From positions 1 through 24,951 of the forward strand of contig JBBKWB010000049.1 of NCBI GenBank assembly GCA_037968755.1: a DNA stretch of 24,951 nucleotides. Direction: 5' to 3'. The DNA is from Woeseia sp037968755. Lineage in GTDB: Bacteria; Pseudomonadota; Gammaproteobacteria; Steroidobacterales; Woeseiaceae. Below, one piece after another: positions 1 to 8,169 of this stretch. A model generated the notes under the pieces. The model saw only the letters and a list, made by a program, of their open reading frames with translations, searched no databases and had not been told where the DNA came from. Every line of letters begins with the position of its first letter. The stretch's first letter is position 1. A program made the position numbers and the translations under genes.

Positions 1-41
1 TCTCACCGATCATTCCCTTACTTTCGTCGTTGCGGGAGAAT

Positions 42-117
42 TGGGGTGGACGATGGGACTCGAACCCACGACGACCGGGATCACAACCCGGGGCTCTACC
101 AACTGAGCTACGCCCAC
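42..117 (-). tRNA. tRNA-His (anticodon GTG)
   Basis: The minus strand folds as a full cloverleaf. The 7-bp acceptor stem is GTGGGCG with CGTCCAC, the D-arm contains AGCTCAGTTGGTAGAG, and the T-loop is TTCGAGT. The anticodon loop TTGTGAT places GTG in the anticodon position, so the tRNA reads histidine codons. The 3' CCA is encoded in the DNA. The base just 5' of the acceptor stem (complement of position 118) is G, opposite the C discriminator, which matches the extra G-1:C73 pair that identifies tRNA-His. It is the last of three tandem tRNA genes in this window; more could follow beyond the left edge. Confidence 0.97.
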
Positions 118-131
118 CATTGTATTTGTTC

Positions 132-208
132 TGGTGCGCCCGGCAGGACTTGAACCTGCAACCCTCGGCTTAGAAGGCCGATGCTCTATCCGGTTGAGCT
201 ACGGGCGC
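132..208 (-). tRNA. tRNA-Arg (anticodon TCT)
   Basis: The minus strand gives a 77-nt cloverleaf. The acceptor arms are GCGCCCG and CGGGCGC, the D-arm is AGCTCAACCGGATAGAG, the T-loop is TTCAAGT, and the 3' CCA is encoded. The anticodon loop CTTCTAA contains TCT, which reads AGA and AGG arginine codons. It lies 14 bp from tRNA-His and 29 bp from tRNA-Pro, and is presumably processed from one precursor with them. Confidence 0.97.
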
Positions 209-237
209 GGAGTTCCTGCGGCATACCTGCGGACGAA

Positions 238-314
238 TGGTCGGGGCAGAGAGATTCGAACTCCCGACCCTCTGCTCCCAAAGCAGATGCGCTACCAGGC
301 TGCGCTATGCCCCG
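238..314 (-). tRNA. tRNA-Pro (anticodon TGG)
   Basis: The minus strand gives a 77-nt cloverleaf. The acceptor arms are CGGGGCA and TGCCCCG, the T-loop is TTCGAAT, and the 3' CCA is encoded. The 5' base is C, and an unpaired or weak first pair is usual for bacterial tRNA-Pro. The anticodon loop TTTGGGA contains TGG, which reads proline codons. It is the promoter-proximal tRNA of the Pro-Arg-His set. Confidence 0.97.
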
Positions 315-369
315 CCAATTTCCGCACCCGTGGGGCTCTGCACAGCTGGCCAGGCCCGACGGGGGGCAG

Positions 370-398
370 ATGATACGACCGCCTCCCGGGGAGGTCAA
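370..398 (-). promoter_or_regulatory. sigma70-type promoter of the tRNA-Pro-Arg-His operon
   Basis: On the minus strand a -35 box TTGACC (393-398) and a -10 box TATCAT (370-375) are separated by exactly 17 bp (376-392). The bases after the -10 box are CTGCCCCCCG, a GC-rich discriminator of the kind found at stable-RNA promoters under stringent (ppGpp) control. The start of transcription would fall near 363, about 50 nt before the tRNA-Pro 5' end. The spacer contains a near-perfect palindrome, CCTCCC-G-GGGAGG (382-394). The boxes are seen directly; stringent control is inferred from the discriminator. Confidence 0.75.
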
Positions 399-491
399 TG
401 AATCTAGCCCGCTATGGGACCAAGCTTCGCTTCTGCCCATCGCGTTGCTTTGGTATCGTCGCTGACCTGAGATCAGTCTGGAACTCGCATC

Positions 492-1055
492 ATGAAAAAC
501 TGCCTACTGGCAATACTGCTTGCCATAGCTTTGCCTGCAGCCGCTGACGACGAAGTGCCCGCACATCCGCAAGTGCTGCTTGAAACAACCGAAGGCAATA
601 TTCTGCTGGAACTGGATGGGCGCAAAGCGCCGCTGACGGTAGCGCATTTTCTGAAGCTGGTGGACGATGGCTACTACGATGGGACTATTTTTCATCGCGT
701 GATTCCCGAGTTCATGATCCAGGGCGGCGGCTACGATCGCGATATGAAGTTACGAGAAGATGACGGCGGCATTCCTAATGAGTCCGGCAACGGTTTGCCG
801 AACCTTCGAGGAACGATAGCCATGGCCAGAGAGGAAGCGCCGCATTCTGCCATGGCACAATTCTTCATTAATGTGGCCGACAACAAGAGCCTGAATCCGC
901 GCTCGAATCGCTGGGGCTATGCCGTTTTTGGTTACGTTATCGAAGGCATGGATGTTGTCGACAAGATTGTTGCGATGCCTAGCGGCCCGGCCGGGCCGTT
1001 TGACCAGGATGTGCCGGTAGCACCTGTAATCATCAGCAAAGTCTCCAGACCGTAA
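492..1055 (+). CDS. ppiA: Periplasmic peptidyl-prolyl cis-trans isomerase (cyclophilin)
   Basis: This is a 187-residue cyclophilin that would catalyse cis-trans isomerisation of X-Pro bonds during protein folding. Residues 1-18 are a Sec signal peptide (hydrophobic LLAILLAIALPAAA followed by DD), which places the enzyme in the periplasm. The cyclophilin core follows: FHRVIPEFMIQGGG carries the active-site Arg, Phe and Gln, QFFINV is the conserved substrate-pocket strand, and GYAVFGYVIEGMDVVDKI is the C-terminal signature. The length is normal for bacterial PpiA. GGAA at 480-483 gives a usable ribosome-binding site for the ATG at 492. lpxH starts 21 bp downstream on the same strand, so the two are probably cotranscribed. 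The family call is firm; PpiA rather than PpiB rests on the signal peptide. Confidence 0.93.
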   Translation: MKNCLLAILLAIALPAAADDEVPAHPQVLLETTEGNILLELDGRKAPLTVAHFLKLVDDGYYDGTIFHRVIPEFMIQGGGYDRDMKLREDDGGIPNESGNGLPNLRGTIAMAREEAPHSAMAQFFINVADNKSLNPRSNRWGYAVFGYVIEGMDVVDKIVAMPSGPAGPFDQDVPVAPVIISKVSRP

Positions 1056-1076
1056 CCGGTCAAGGATGTCGTTTCA

Positions 1077-1811
1077 GTGACAACGCTGTTTATTTCCGAC
1101 CTGCATCTCGATGCATCACGCCCTGAGATCGCATTGCAGTTCGAGCGCTTCCTGAAATCGGAAGCCCGAAGTGCGGATGCGCTTTACATACTTGGCGACC
1201 TGTTCGAGTCGTGGGTGGGAGACGATGATCCAAATCCACACTACGCGAGTACGCGCCGCAATTTGCGCGAACTCAGCGACAACGGCGTGCCCGTATTTTT
1301 CATGCACGGGAATCGCGATTTCATGGTCGGCCAGAAATTCGCCGAGGATACCGGCATTAGCTTGCTAACAGACCCAATGGTTTGCGAGGTTCACGGAACT
1401 CGCGTGCTGCTAAGCCATGGCGACGCCTGGTGCACTGACGACCACGAGTACCAGGCTGTCCGCGCTATGACCCGAGACCCGGATTGGCAAAACATGATGC
1501 TGGCCAAGCCACTTGACGAACGCCTGGCCTACGCCGCGAATGCGCGAGCCCAAAGCGCCGCACGCGGTGCCACGATTGATGACATGCTTATGGATGTGAA
1601 TCCGGAAGCCATACGCGATGCAATTCGGGTACATGACGTGACGCTGATGTTGCACGGCCACACTCACCGACCTGCAGTACATGAAATTGAGCTCGATGGC
1701 GAGACGGCTACGCGCATTGTTCTGGGTGACTGGTTTGATCATGGCAGCGTGGTTCGCTGGGACGAACATGGGCCAACACTTTGCGCGTTGGCCCGTTCCG
1801 ATTCCGACTGA
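1077..1811 (+). CDS. lpxH: UDP-2,3-diacylglucosamine diphosphatase LpxH
   Basis: LpxH hydrolyses UDP-2,3-diacylglucosamine to lipid X and UMP in lipid A biosynthesis, at the inner face of the inner membrane. The 244-residue product shows the calcineurin-like metallophosphoesterase motifs in order: SDLHLD near residue 7, GDLFESWVGDD near 41, GNRDFMVG near 78, SHGDAWCTDD near 113, and HGHTHRP near 193. These supply the two-metal ligands. The family is usually about 240 residues, so the gene is complete. The start is GTG at 1077, with AAGGA (1062-1066) 10 bp upstream. The stop lies 4 bp from the convergent miaE stop, so there is no room for a separate terminator. The gene implies an outer membrane with lipopolysaccharide. 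Confidence 0.96.
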   Translation: MTTLFISDLHLDASRPEIALQFERFLKSEARSADALYILGDLFESWVGDDDPNPHYASTRRNLRELSDNGVPVFFMHGNRDFMVGQKFAEDTGISLLTDPMVCEVHGTRVLLSHGDAWCTDDHEYQAVRAMTRDPDWQNMMLAKPLDERLAYAANARAQSAARGATIDDMLMDVNPEAIRDAIRVHDVTLMLHGHTHRPAVHEIELDGETATRIVLGDWFDHGSVVRWDEHGPTLCALARSDSD

Positions 1812-1815
1812 TTGG

Positions 1816-2445
1816 TCAGGCTGCCGCAGGCACTCCGCTGTGAAAACGAAACACCGGATCCGCCTCGCTGACGATTCGATTTTCCAGCGTGCGCAGCACT
1901 GAGATGCGCGCAGCCAGCCCGGCCTCGCTGACATCACACTCATCGCGTGCAAAGCCGAGGTATTGTTCGAAATGCCTCGCCTCGGATGCCAGCAAACCGC
2001 GATAAAAGCGGCCAAGCTCGTCCGGCAGTCTCGGCGCCAGTGCCGCAAACCGTTCGCAAGAACGAGCTTCGATGAGCGCCCCTACGATTAGCGTATCAAG
2101 CAGGCGCTGCGGCTCATTGCGGCGCACGGCTTCGTGCAGGCTGCTTGCATAACGCGATGCCGATAAACGCGCATACGGAATCGCGTGCGCCCTCATCAAT
2201 TGCCGAACTTGCTCAAAGTGCCGCAACTCCTCTCGCGCCAGGCGTGACATGCGCCAGACAAGATTGTCTCGTTCCGGGTAGCGATAGATTATTCCAAGAG
2301 CACTTGATGCCGCTTTGAGTTCGCAGTTTGCATGGTCCAGCAACAATTCGGGAAGTCGGTTTGCCGCAGCGGCCAGCCAGGCTTCCGGCGTGGCAACCTG
2401 CAGGAAATCTTCAATGGCAGTTGGAATGCCGCTTTTCACAACCAT
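1816..2445 (-). CDS. miaE: tRNA 2-methylthio-N6-isopentenyladenosine hydroxylase MiaE
   Basis: MiaE is a non-haem diiron monooxygenase that hydroxylates the isopentenyl group of ms2i6A37 in tRNAs reading codons that begin with U. The 209-residue protein is helical and keeps the diiron ligand pattern: Glu42, the pair Glu73/His76 in REELRHF, Glu126 in LIEARSCERF, and Glu155/His158 in SEARHFEQY. The length is slightly below that of well-known MiaE proteins but covers the whole fold. The ATG lies inside the end of the upstream pseudoreceiver-kinase gene (10-bp overlap, 2436-2445), so translation is probably coupled. MiaE acts on products of MiaA and MiaB, whose genes are not in this window. Confidence 0.92.
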   Translation of the reverse strand: MVVKSGIPTAIEDFLQVATPEAWLAAAANRLPELLLDHANCELKAASSALGIIYRYPERDNLVWRMSRLAREELRHFEQVRQLMRAHAIPYARLSASRYASSLHEAVRRNEPQRLLDTLIVGALIEARSCERFAALAPRLPDELGRFYRGLLASEARHFEQYLGFARDECDVSEAGLAARISVLRTLENRIVSEADPVFRFHSGVPAAA

Positions 2446-3647
2446 TTTTCGAAATCCGTCGCTGACTGCAAGCGATCGTCCCGCTTCTTCGCCATTAACA
2501 AGTTAAGTACGGCCTGGTATTTAGCTAGTCGGGGCGGAAGCAACGGTATGGGCGCTTCCGAATGCTTGAAAATAATACCCATCGCATTCGCTGCGCGGTA
2601 TGGCTTTGTGCCCGTCAACATCTCGTAGAAAATAACGCCGAGGCTGTAAATATCACTACGATGGTCCACTTCATTACCGCGACCCTGTTCGGGGCTCATG
2701 TAATACGGCGTTCCAAAAATTTCGCCGCTGTCGGTAATTTCCTGCTGCAGGCGCATGTGCTTGGCGAGGCCGAAATCAATCAAGGCAAGGCTTTTGTCTG
2801 CGCGCAACATAATGTTGCCGGGTTTCAGGTCGCGATGCAGAATCCCAATCTCGTGAATCTGCGCGAGCGCACTGGCAATCTGCCGCGCATAATCAACCGA
2901 CAACTCAACGGACATGCCTTTCGCCATGCGCGCCTTGAGATCGCCGCCCGCAAGGTACTCCATCGCGATATGCGCGTGGTCGTCACTCACCCCGAGATCG
3001 AAAATTCGCACGATATTGGGATGCTGCATGTCGGCAATCAGCTCATATTCCTGCAGGAACCGATCAAATGCGCCGAGCCCATCTTCCCGCTCCGGGTCGT
3101 GCCGGAGGACCTTCAGCACAACCTGGTCTTGTGAATTGTCTTTTTTCGCCAGATAAACCCCGGAATGCTCGCTGGCCGAGAGTCGACGTTGTAACTGATA
3201 GCCTTTTATTAACGGGCTGATACCGGTGCGCAGATCACCAATGAACAGTGACGAAGTCGACGCGACGCCTTGCTGCGAACGCAACAGGTCACTCATCACT
3301 ACAATCAATGAGTCGTGTCGAACCTTATTTCGGTCCATAACCCGGCTCGCGCCAGCCTGCAGTGCCAGCGCCCGCACGCCCTTGACGTCATTCGCAAAAT
3401 AAACTCGGGGTGGAAACGCGCTGCTCTTACCGAACTGTCGCAACAACTCAAGCCCATCCCGGTCGCCGAGCGAGTCACCGAGCAGTACCAGATCGTTGCC
3501 CGCACCGGAAAAGGTATCGGGTAAATGGCCGTTTGCTATCGGATCGAACTCTGTAATGATCGCATGCGGCCAATGCGTGCTGACATGATGCATCAGCAAT
3601 GTTCGGAACGCTGCGTGACCATCAATGATCATGACCCGGATACTCAT
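2436..3647 (-). CDS. Degenerate receiver domain fused to a Ser/Thr protein kinase
   Basis: The 403-residue cytosolic protein has two parts. Residues 1-125 have the response-regulator fold pattern, but the key residues are altered: the acidic pair is Asp9-Gly10, the phosphoacceptor position in DLVLLGDSLGDRDGL is Gly57, the conserved Thr position is Ala85, and the conserved Lys position is Arg106. Residues about 149-403 are a Hanks-type kinase with Lys179 (VVLKVL), HRDLKPGN (catalytic Asp273, Asn278), DFGLA (Asp291), an activation segment ending in SPEQ, and DIYSLGVIFYEMLTG. The glycine-rich loop is weak (SASEHSGVY). No PASTA, transmembrane or FHA segment follows. It therefore looks like an active RD kinase governed by a receiver that probably cannot be phosphorylated. 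The ATG has only a poor Shine-Dalgarno. miaE overlaps its end. Confidence 0.9.
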   Translation of the reverse strand: MSIRVMIIDGHAAFRTLLMHHVSTHWPHAIITEFDPIANGHLPDTFSGAGNDLVLLGDSLGDRDGLELLRQFGKSSAFPPRVYFANDVKGVRALALQAGASRVMDRNKVRHDSLIVVMSDLLRSQQGVASTSSLFIGDLRTGISPLIKGYQLQRRLSASEHSGVYLAKKDNSQDQVVLKVLRHDPEREDGLGAFDRFLQEYELIADMQHPNIVRIFDLGVSDDHAHIAMEYLAGGDLKARMAKGMSVELSVDYARQIASALAQIHEIGILHRDLKPGNIMLRADKSLALIDFGLAKHMRLQQEITDSGEIFGTPYYMSPEQGRGNEVDHRSDIYSLGVIFYEMLTGTKPYRAANAMGIIFKHSEAPIPLLPPRLAKYQAVLNLLMAKKRDDRLQSATDFEKWL

Positions 3648-3775
3648 GCCTGCCGATTATCCACGATTCTGACTCGATACGAAGCGTTGCCGCGGCATGA
3701 CGCAACCGTTTGAAACTGCTTCCGGATTCATTGCGAGTGTTTGCCAGGGCCGCTCGCGCGTTTGCGCAGGCGCTC

Positions 3776-5335
3776 TTACATACCTACTGCGGTAGGTGAA
3801 TTGGCGGGTCCGGCGTCAACTGAATCCGCCTGCCCATCATCACTGCTGCTGACGGCTAGCGTACGAGACGATTTCGATTTCGCCTTGTCACTGCGTCGTT
3901 GTTCCAGCGCCCGCAGGTACTCTGCGCTGACGTCGCCCGTCACGTATTCACCCGAGAAACAGGATGCGTCGAATTCGGTTATTGCCGAGTTGTCGTGCCG
4001 CACGGAGCGGATCAGGCCATGCAGATCCTGATAGATCAGGCGATCCGCGCCGATCAGTTCGCAGATTTCATTAACAGTACGGCCGTTAGCTATCAGCTCA
4101 CTGGCGGCCGGCATGTCGATGCCGTAGACGTTCGGAAACCGTACCGGTGGCGCCGCCGAAGCAAAATAGACTTTTCGTGCCCCTGCGTCTCGCGCCATAC
4201 GGATAATTTGCCGCGAGGTGGTACCGCGAACAATAGAGTCATCAACCAGCAGCACGTTCTTGCCACGAAACTCGAGGTCGATAGCATTCAGTTTGCGGCG
4301 CACGGACTGAGCACGCTCGGCCTGACCGGGCATGATGAACGTACGACCAACATAGCGATTCTTGATAAAGCCTTCGCGATATTTCGCGCCAAGGTGATGC
4401 GCAACCTGGACGGCCGCCGTGCGGCTGGTATCCGGAATAGGAATTACGACATCAATGTCGTGGTCCGGCCACTCGCGGACAATTTGACCGGCCAGTTGCT
4501 CACCCATTCGCAAGCGTGCTTTGTAGACAGATAACTCGTCGATAATTGAATCCGGCCGAGCGAAGTACACGAATTCAAAAATACACGGCGTGTGATGCGT
4601 TTCACCTGAGTAGTCGCGGCTGTGTAGTACGCCGCTTTGTTCAATGTAGATGGCTTCGCCGGGTCGCACATCGCGCACGCGCTCGAATGACAGAATATCG
4701 AACGCAACGCTTTCCGACGCGACCATATACTCAACGCCCCGTTCGGTTTCGCGCTTGCCGATGACCAGCGGTCGAATCCCATGCGGATCGCGAAACGCCA
4801 CGATGCCATGTCCGATGATCATTGCGACTACGGCGTACCCGCCGGAGCAACGCCTGTGGACGGCCTCTACCGCATCAAAAATTTGCGCAGGTTGTGCTCG
4901 CCCTTCGGTGCAGCTTTGTAACTCATGCGCAAATACATTGAGCAGCACTTCCGAGTCGGAACCGGTATTGAGATGCCGCCGGTCCTCGCGGCTCAGCAAG
5001 TCCGCCAATTCTTCGTAGTTGGTCAGATTGCCGTTATGCGCAAGGCAGATGCCGTAGGGAGAATTGACGTAGAACGGCTGCGCTTCAGCAGTTTGCGAGC
5101 CACCTGCCGTCGGATAGCGAACATGACCCATACCCATGTTGCCAGTCAGATTAAGCATATGTCGCTGGTGAAATACATCGCGCACGAGCCCGTTGCTCTT
5201 GCGCACCCGCAGGCCATCAGGCCCGCTGGTCGCAATTCCGGCTGCATCCTGCCCGCGATGCTGCAATACGGTCAGCGCATCGTAAATACTTTGATTTACC
5301 GGCCGCTGTGCGACCATTCCAACTATTCCGCACAT
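3776..5335 (-). CDS. purF: Amidophosphoribosyltransferase PurF
   Basis: PurF makes 5-phosphoribosylamine from PRPP and glutamine, the committed step of purine synthesis. The 519-residue protein starts MCGIVG, so Cys2 becomes the N-terminal nucleophile of the Ntn glutaminase domain (about residues 1-235). The phosphoribosyltransferase half carries the PRPP loop LLVDDSIVRGTTS near residues 361-373. There is no extended propeptide, which resembles the E. coli type rather than the Bacillus iron-sulfur type. The start lies 9 bp after the cvpA stop, the cvpA-purF pairing found widely in Gammaproteobacteria. The C-terminal tail past about residue 490 is low in complexity and probably disordered. Confidence 0.98.
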   Translation of the reverse strand: MCGIVGMVAQRPVNQSIYDALTVLQHRGQDAAGIATSGPDGLRVRKSNGLVRDVFHQRHMLNLTGNMGMGHVRYPTAGGSQTAEAQPFYVNSPYGICLAHNGNLTNYEELADLLSREDRRHLNTGSDSEVLLNVFAHELQSCTEGRAQPAQIFDAVEAVHRRCSGGYAVVAMIIGHGIVAFRDPHGIRPLVIGKRETERGVEYMVASESVAFDILSFERVRDVRPGEAIYIEQSGVLHSRDYSGETHHTPCIFEFVYFARPDSIIDELSVYKARLRMGEQLAGQIVREWPDHDIDVVIPIPDTSRTAAVQVAHHLGAKYREGFIKNRYVGRTFIMPGQAERAQSVRRKLNAIDLEFRGKNVLLVDDSIVRGTTSRQIIRMARDAGARKVYFASAAPPVRFPNVYGIDMPAASELIANGRTVNEICELIGADRLIYQDLHGLIRSVRHDNSAITEFDASCFSGEYVTGDVSAEYLRALEQRRSDKAKSKSSRTLAVSSSDDGQADSVDAGPANSPTAVGM

Positions 5336-5344
5336 ACCGGCTAC

Positions 5345-5887
5345 TCAGGCCTCTTCATTCAATATTCGTGACACATCGACAGGCAAGTTCACCGGATTCT
5401 CCGGCGGTTGCAGCATTTCCATACCTTTTGGCGCCATCACTCGCAGCCAATCGGCAACCTGGCTGGCGTAAGGTATAAGGCGTGAATCTCGCCACCAGTT
5501 GTCCTGGTCGAAGCTGAGGTACTGCCCGCCAATCACAAAGACGCCAATCAGGACGACGCCTCGACAAAAACCGAATCCCATACCCAGCATGCGATCCATT
5601 CCGCTCAGAACCGACAGGCGCACCAGTTTCGCTATGCCCCAGCCCACTAGTCCGCCCACTGCCAGCACGGTCAGGAATACCAGGCCGCGACCAAACCACA
5701 GCTGCATTGCCGACGAGCTGAACCATTCTGCACTGATAGACGCCGCATGCGGGCCAATATTGAATGCCGCCCAGATTGCGAGCAGCAGCGACGCCACTGA
5801 AACGGCTTCCTTTACGAATCCACGGGCAAGGCCAACGATGATGGAAACAACAACCGCGACGGCAATAACGATATCGGCAATAGGCAT
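5345..5887 (-). CDS. cvpA: CvpA family inner-membrane protein
   Basis: This 180-residue protein has four predicted hydrophobic helices: about residues 4-22, 28-48, 66-88 and 103-122. That is the CvpA (colicin V production) topology. GLARGFVKEAVSV near the N-terminus and the glycine-rich GMGFGFCRGVVL in the last membrane segment are typical of the family. CvpA is linked to colicin V export and envelope homeostasis in E. coli, but its molecular activity is not settled. Its place between the SPOR gene and purF is the conserved one, and it is presumably cotranscribed with both. Confidence 0.93.
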   Translation of the reverse strand: MPIADIVIAVAVVVSIIVGLARGFVKEAVSVASLLLAIWAAFNIGPHAASISAEWFSSSAMQLWFGRGLVFLTVLAVGGLVGWGIAKLVRLSVLSGMDRMLGMGFGFCRGVVLIGVFVIGGQYLSFDQDNWWRDSRLIPYASQVADWLRVMAPKGMEMLQPPENPVNLPVDVSRILNEEA

Positions 5888-5987
5888 CAGATCAGAGCAC
5901 TTCGGGCGATTCTCGGCACGGTCAAGAGCAAACTGGCGACGATTCTAGCAGATGGATTCCCACTGGCGACCACCGATTTGGCCTGCT

Positions 5988-6608
5988 TCAGGGATGCGGT
6001 ACGACCTGGCCCTTCTCACCCTCTGCGGCGAGACGTTTGGCAACGGCTTCCGCGCTGGCGCGGTCTTTTTGCGGGCCGATTCGAACGCGATGTAGTTGGC
6101 CATTTGCGGTGCTGAACTGACTGATAAACGCCGCGTAGCCCTTGCTGCGCAAACCGGCCGCCAGGCGCTCAGCGTTGGTCTTATTGGAATAACTTCCAAG
6201 CTGCACCGCCCACATACCGGTTGTGGACTGCACCGCGGTTGAGGCTATCTGCGCCTCTGGCTCGGGCTCCGGGTCCGTGGTCGGTGTTTCCTCCAGAACG
6301 ACGGCAGTTGGCGGTGGCGCGGCGACGATAGCCTCGTCCTGCTTTGGCTCAGGCGGCGGCGCTACCACGGGTGCAGACTCACGACGGCTTTCGGCCTGCG
6401 CCGGCACGGGCACTGGCTCACTCCTGTCGCGTTCAAGCACGATGGTTTGGCGTTTGCTCTCCTGGCCGTTTTGACCGGGTAAGCTGACGGCTTCGGTGAC
6501 CACCGTAGCGTCGCTTACCGGACCATCCAGAAATACCGGTACTACCAATACGATGAATACCACCAGCACAATCGCGCCGACTATTCGTTCTTTAAGTGCT
6601 CGATCCAT
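5988..6608 (-). CDS. dedD: SPOR-domain cell-division protein, DedD-like
   Basis: The ATG at 6608 is chosen because the frame upstream encodes unrelated residues, while MDRALKERIVGAIVL is the usual start of DedD-type proteins. The product is about 206 residues. It has a short cytosolic N-terminus, one membrane helix (about residues 8-27, ending VVPVFLDG), a long Pro/Glu/Ala-rich periplasmic linker, and a C-terminal SPOR domain from about residue 130 (WAVQLGSYSNKTNAERLAAGL, then RVRIGPQKDRASAEAVAKRL). SPOR domains bind denuded glycan strands at the division septum, so the protein is expected at the divisome. It sits between folC and cvpA, as in E. coli and Pseudomonas. Confidence 0.9.
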   Translation of the reverse strand: MDRALKERIVGAIVLVVFIVLVVPVFLDGPVSDATVVTEAVSLPGQNGQESKRQTIVLERDRSEPVPVPAQAESRRESAPVVAPPPEPKQDEAIVAAPPPTAVVLEETPTTDPEPEPEAQIASTAVQSTTGMWAVQLGSYSNKTNAERLAAGLRSKGYAAFISQFSTANGQLHRVRIGPQKDRASAEAVAKRLAAEGEKGQVVPHP

Positions 6609-6642
6609 AGGTCTCGATAAAGCCCAATGCGCCAAGGCCGCG

Positions 6643-6670
6643 AGTATAGCGTAGTGCGGCAAAGTATAAA
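6643..6670 (-). promoter_or_regulatory. Candidate sigma70 promoter for dedD-cvpA-purF
   Basis: On the minus strand TTTATA (6665-6670) and TATACT (6643-6648) are spaced by 16 bp. Transcription would start near 6636, giving a leader of about 28 nt before the ATG at 6608. The 215-bp gap between folC and the SPOR gene is unusually long for this otherwise compact block, which supports a separate promoter here. The -35 match is only moderate. Confidence 0.45.
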
Positions 6671-6823
6671 TTCAAACAGCATGCCGCAGTGCAGAGGCCA
6701 GGCGTTGGTTGCCGGCGGCCAACTACGGCGCACACGCGCGGTTACTTCCGACCACAGCGCAATGGGTACACATGCACTACGTTGCTGCTTTGCTCTTCGC
6801 AAAAGGCCAATCAGACGACGCGC

Positions 6824-8113
6824 CTAGCACTTCGTGACCGGCGCCAGAATGTCCAAAGCCGGCCCCACGGTGAAGAACGATCCGGTAACCACTATCAGGT
6901 CCGCCTCCGAGCTGATCGCTATCGCTTGTGCCAGGCCATCCACTACGGAATCCGCAATGCGACAGGGTTTGTCGCCGAGATTTGCAATCTGTGCCGCAAG
7001 CATGTGAGCCGGAAGCGCCCGTGGACTGGCAGCCGGCACGGCAATCCAACGGCTAACCAGTGGCAGCAATGGCTGCAGGATGCCACTAACGTCCTTGTCA
7101 GCGAGGATTCCTGCAACCATGATGAGACGCACGCGAGCGAAGTCCTGGCGCAGCGTTTCAGCCAGCACCGCAGCGGCATGCGGGTTATGGGCAACATCAA
7201 GTAGCCAGCGGCGTTCGTCATCGATGCGTTGCAGACGCCCCAAAACGCTGACGCCCGAAAACGCTGAATTGACCCATGCGGCGTTGAGGCCCGGGTCGGA
7301 CTCAAGTGCGCAGTACATGGCAAGTGCGGCCGCCGCATTATCGAACTGGAATGAACCGCGCATCGGGAGCGGCTGCAAGCCTGCCAGGTGGACGGTACCG
7401 GCCGTGAACTCCCAGCGATCAGCCTCTCGGTCTACAACGAAATCGCGGCCCGCCAGCCGCAAATCGCTGCCCAGCGATTCGGCAACCTCCAGGATGGCTG
7501 CGGGCACCGCTGTTGATGCGTACACGAGCGGAATTCCGCTGCGCATCACGCCGGCTTTCTCACGCGCGATTGATTCGATATCAGGACCCAACCAGTCGCA
7601 GTGATCCAGTGCAATATTGGTGATTACGGCGCCATCCGGATCCAGCGCGTTGACAGCATCCAGGCGCCCCCCAAGACCAATTTCCAGGATAAGTACATCT
7701 GCGGAACAGGCCGCAAAAGCAACCAGCGCAGCGAGCGTACCAAACTCGAAATACGTAAGCGGTATACCGTCGCGAACGGCCTCGACCGCGCGCAAGCTGG
7801 CCACGATCTCGCGGTCACTCATGGGTTTACCACCGACCCGCATACGTTCGTTGTATGTCTGCACGTGCGGCGATGTATAACTCGCCACCGTTTCGCCGCG
7901 GCTTCGGTACAGCGCTTCCAGAAAGCCGACTGTAGAACCCTTGCCGTTGGTACCTGCGACATGAATGATTCGCCGCGGTCGCGGCAGGGCAAGTCGTTCG
8001 AGCACAGCCTGTACCCGCTCCAGGCCGAGATCTATCTCGCGCGGCGACAGCGTTTCCAGCCAGCGCAGCCAGTCAGCCAGTTCGTCAGAGTCGGGGGCGA
8101 GTGTCGCGATCAT
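6824..8113 (-). CDS. folC: Bifunctional dihydrofolate synthase / folylpolyglutamate synthase FolC
   Basis: FolC adds glutamate to dihydropteroate and then extends the polyglutamate tail of folates, using ATP. The 429-residue protein belongs to the Mur ligase family. The P-loop is GTNGKGST at residues 54-61, followed by YTSPHVQTYNERMRV (the family SPH motif and substrate loop) and EIGLGGRLDAVNA with the conserved Glu. Further on are TNIALDHCDWLG and the C-terminal-domain segment LLDVAHNPHAA. The length is as expected. It lies 56 bp downstream of accD, an adjacency kept in many Gammaproteobacteria. The ribosome-binding site before the ATG is weak. Confidence 0.97.
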   Translation of the reverse strand: MIATLAPDSDELADWLRWLETLSPREIDLGLERVQAVLERLALPRPRRIIHVAGTNGKGSTVGFLEALYRSRGETVASYTSPHVQTYNERMRVGGKPMSDREIVASLRAVEAVRDGIPLTYFEFGTLAALVAFAACSADVLILEIGLGGRLDAVNALDPDGAVITNIALDHCDWLGPDIESIAREKAGVMRSGIPLVYASTAVPAAILEVAESLGSDLRLAGRDFVVDREADRWEFTAGTVHLAGLQPLPMRGSFQFDNAAAALAMYCALESDPGLNAAWVNSAFSGVSVLGRLQRIDDERRWLLDVAHNPHAAAVLAETLRQDFARVRLIMVAGILADKDVSGILQPLLPLVSRWIAVPAASPRALPAHMLAAQIANLGDKPCRIADSVVDGLAQAIAISSEADLIVVTGSFFTVGPALDILAPVTKC

Positions 8114-8169
8114 GTTGGACTTTCAGGATGGCCTGCATTGCCACACGACTATGGCCGCGATGAAGCGGG

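Noticed and set aside
134..465. Three short open frames across the tRNA genes
   Set aside because: They are translations of tRNA sequence and its spacers; the cloverleaf structures account for the DNA.
1410..2048. A 212-codon minus-strand open frame crossing the lpxH and miaE ends
   Set aside because: It runs antisense to conserved lpxH motifs and out of frame with miaE. The product has no recognisable features and its composition is that of a shadow frame.
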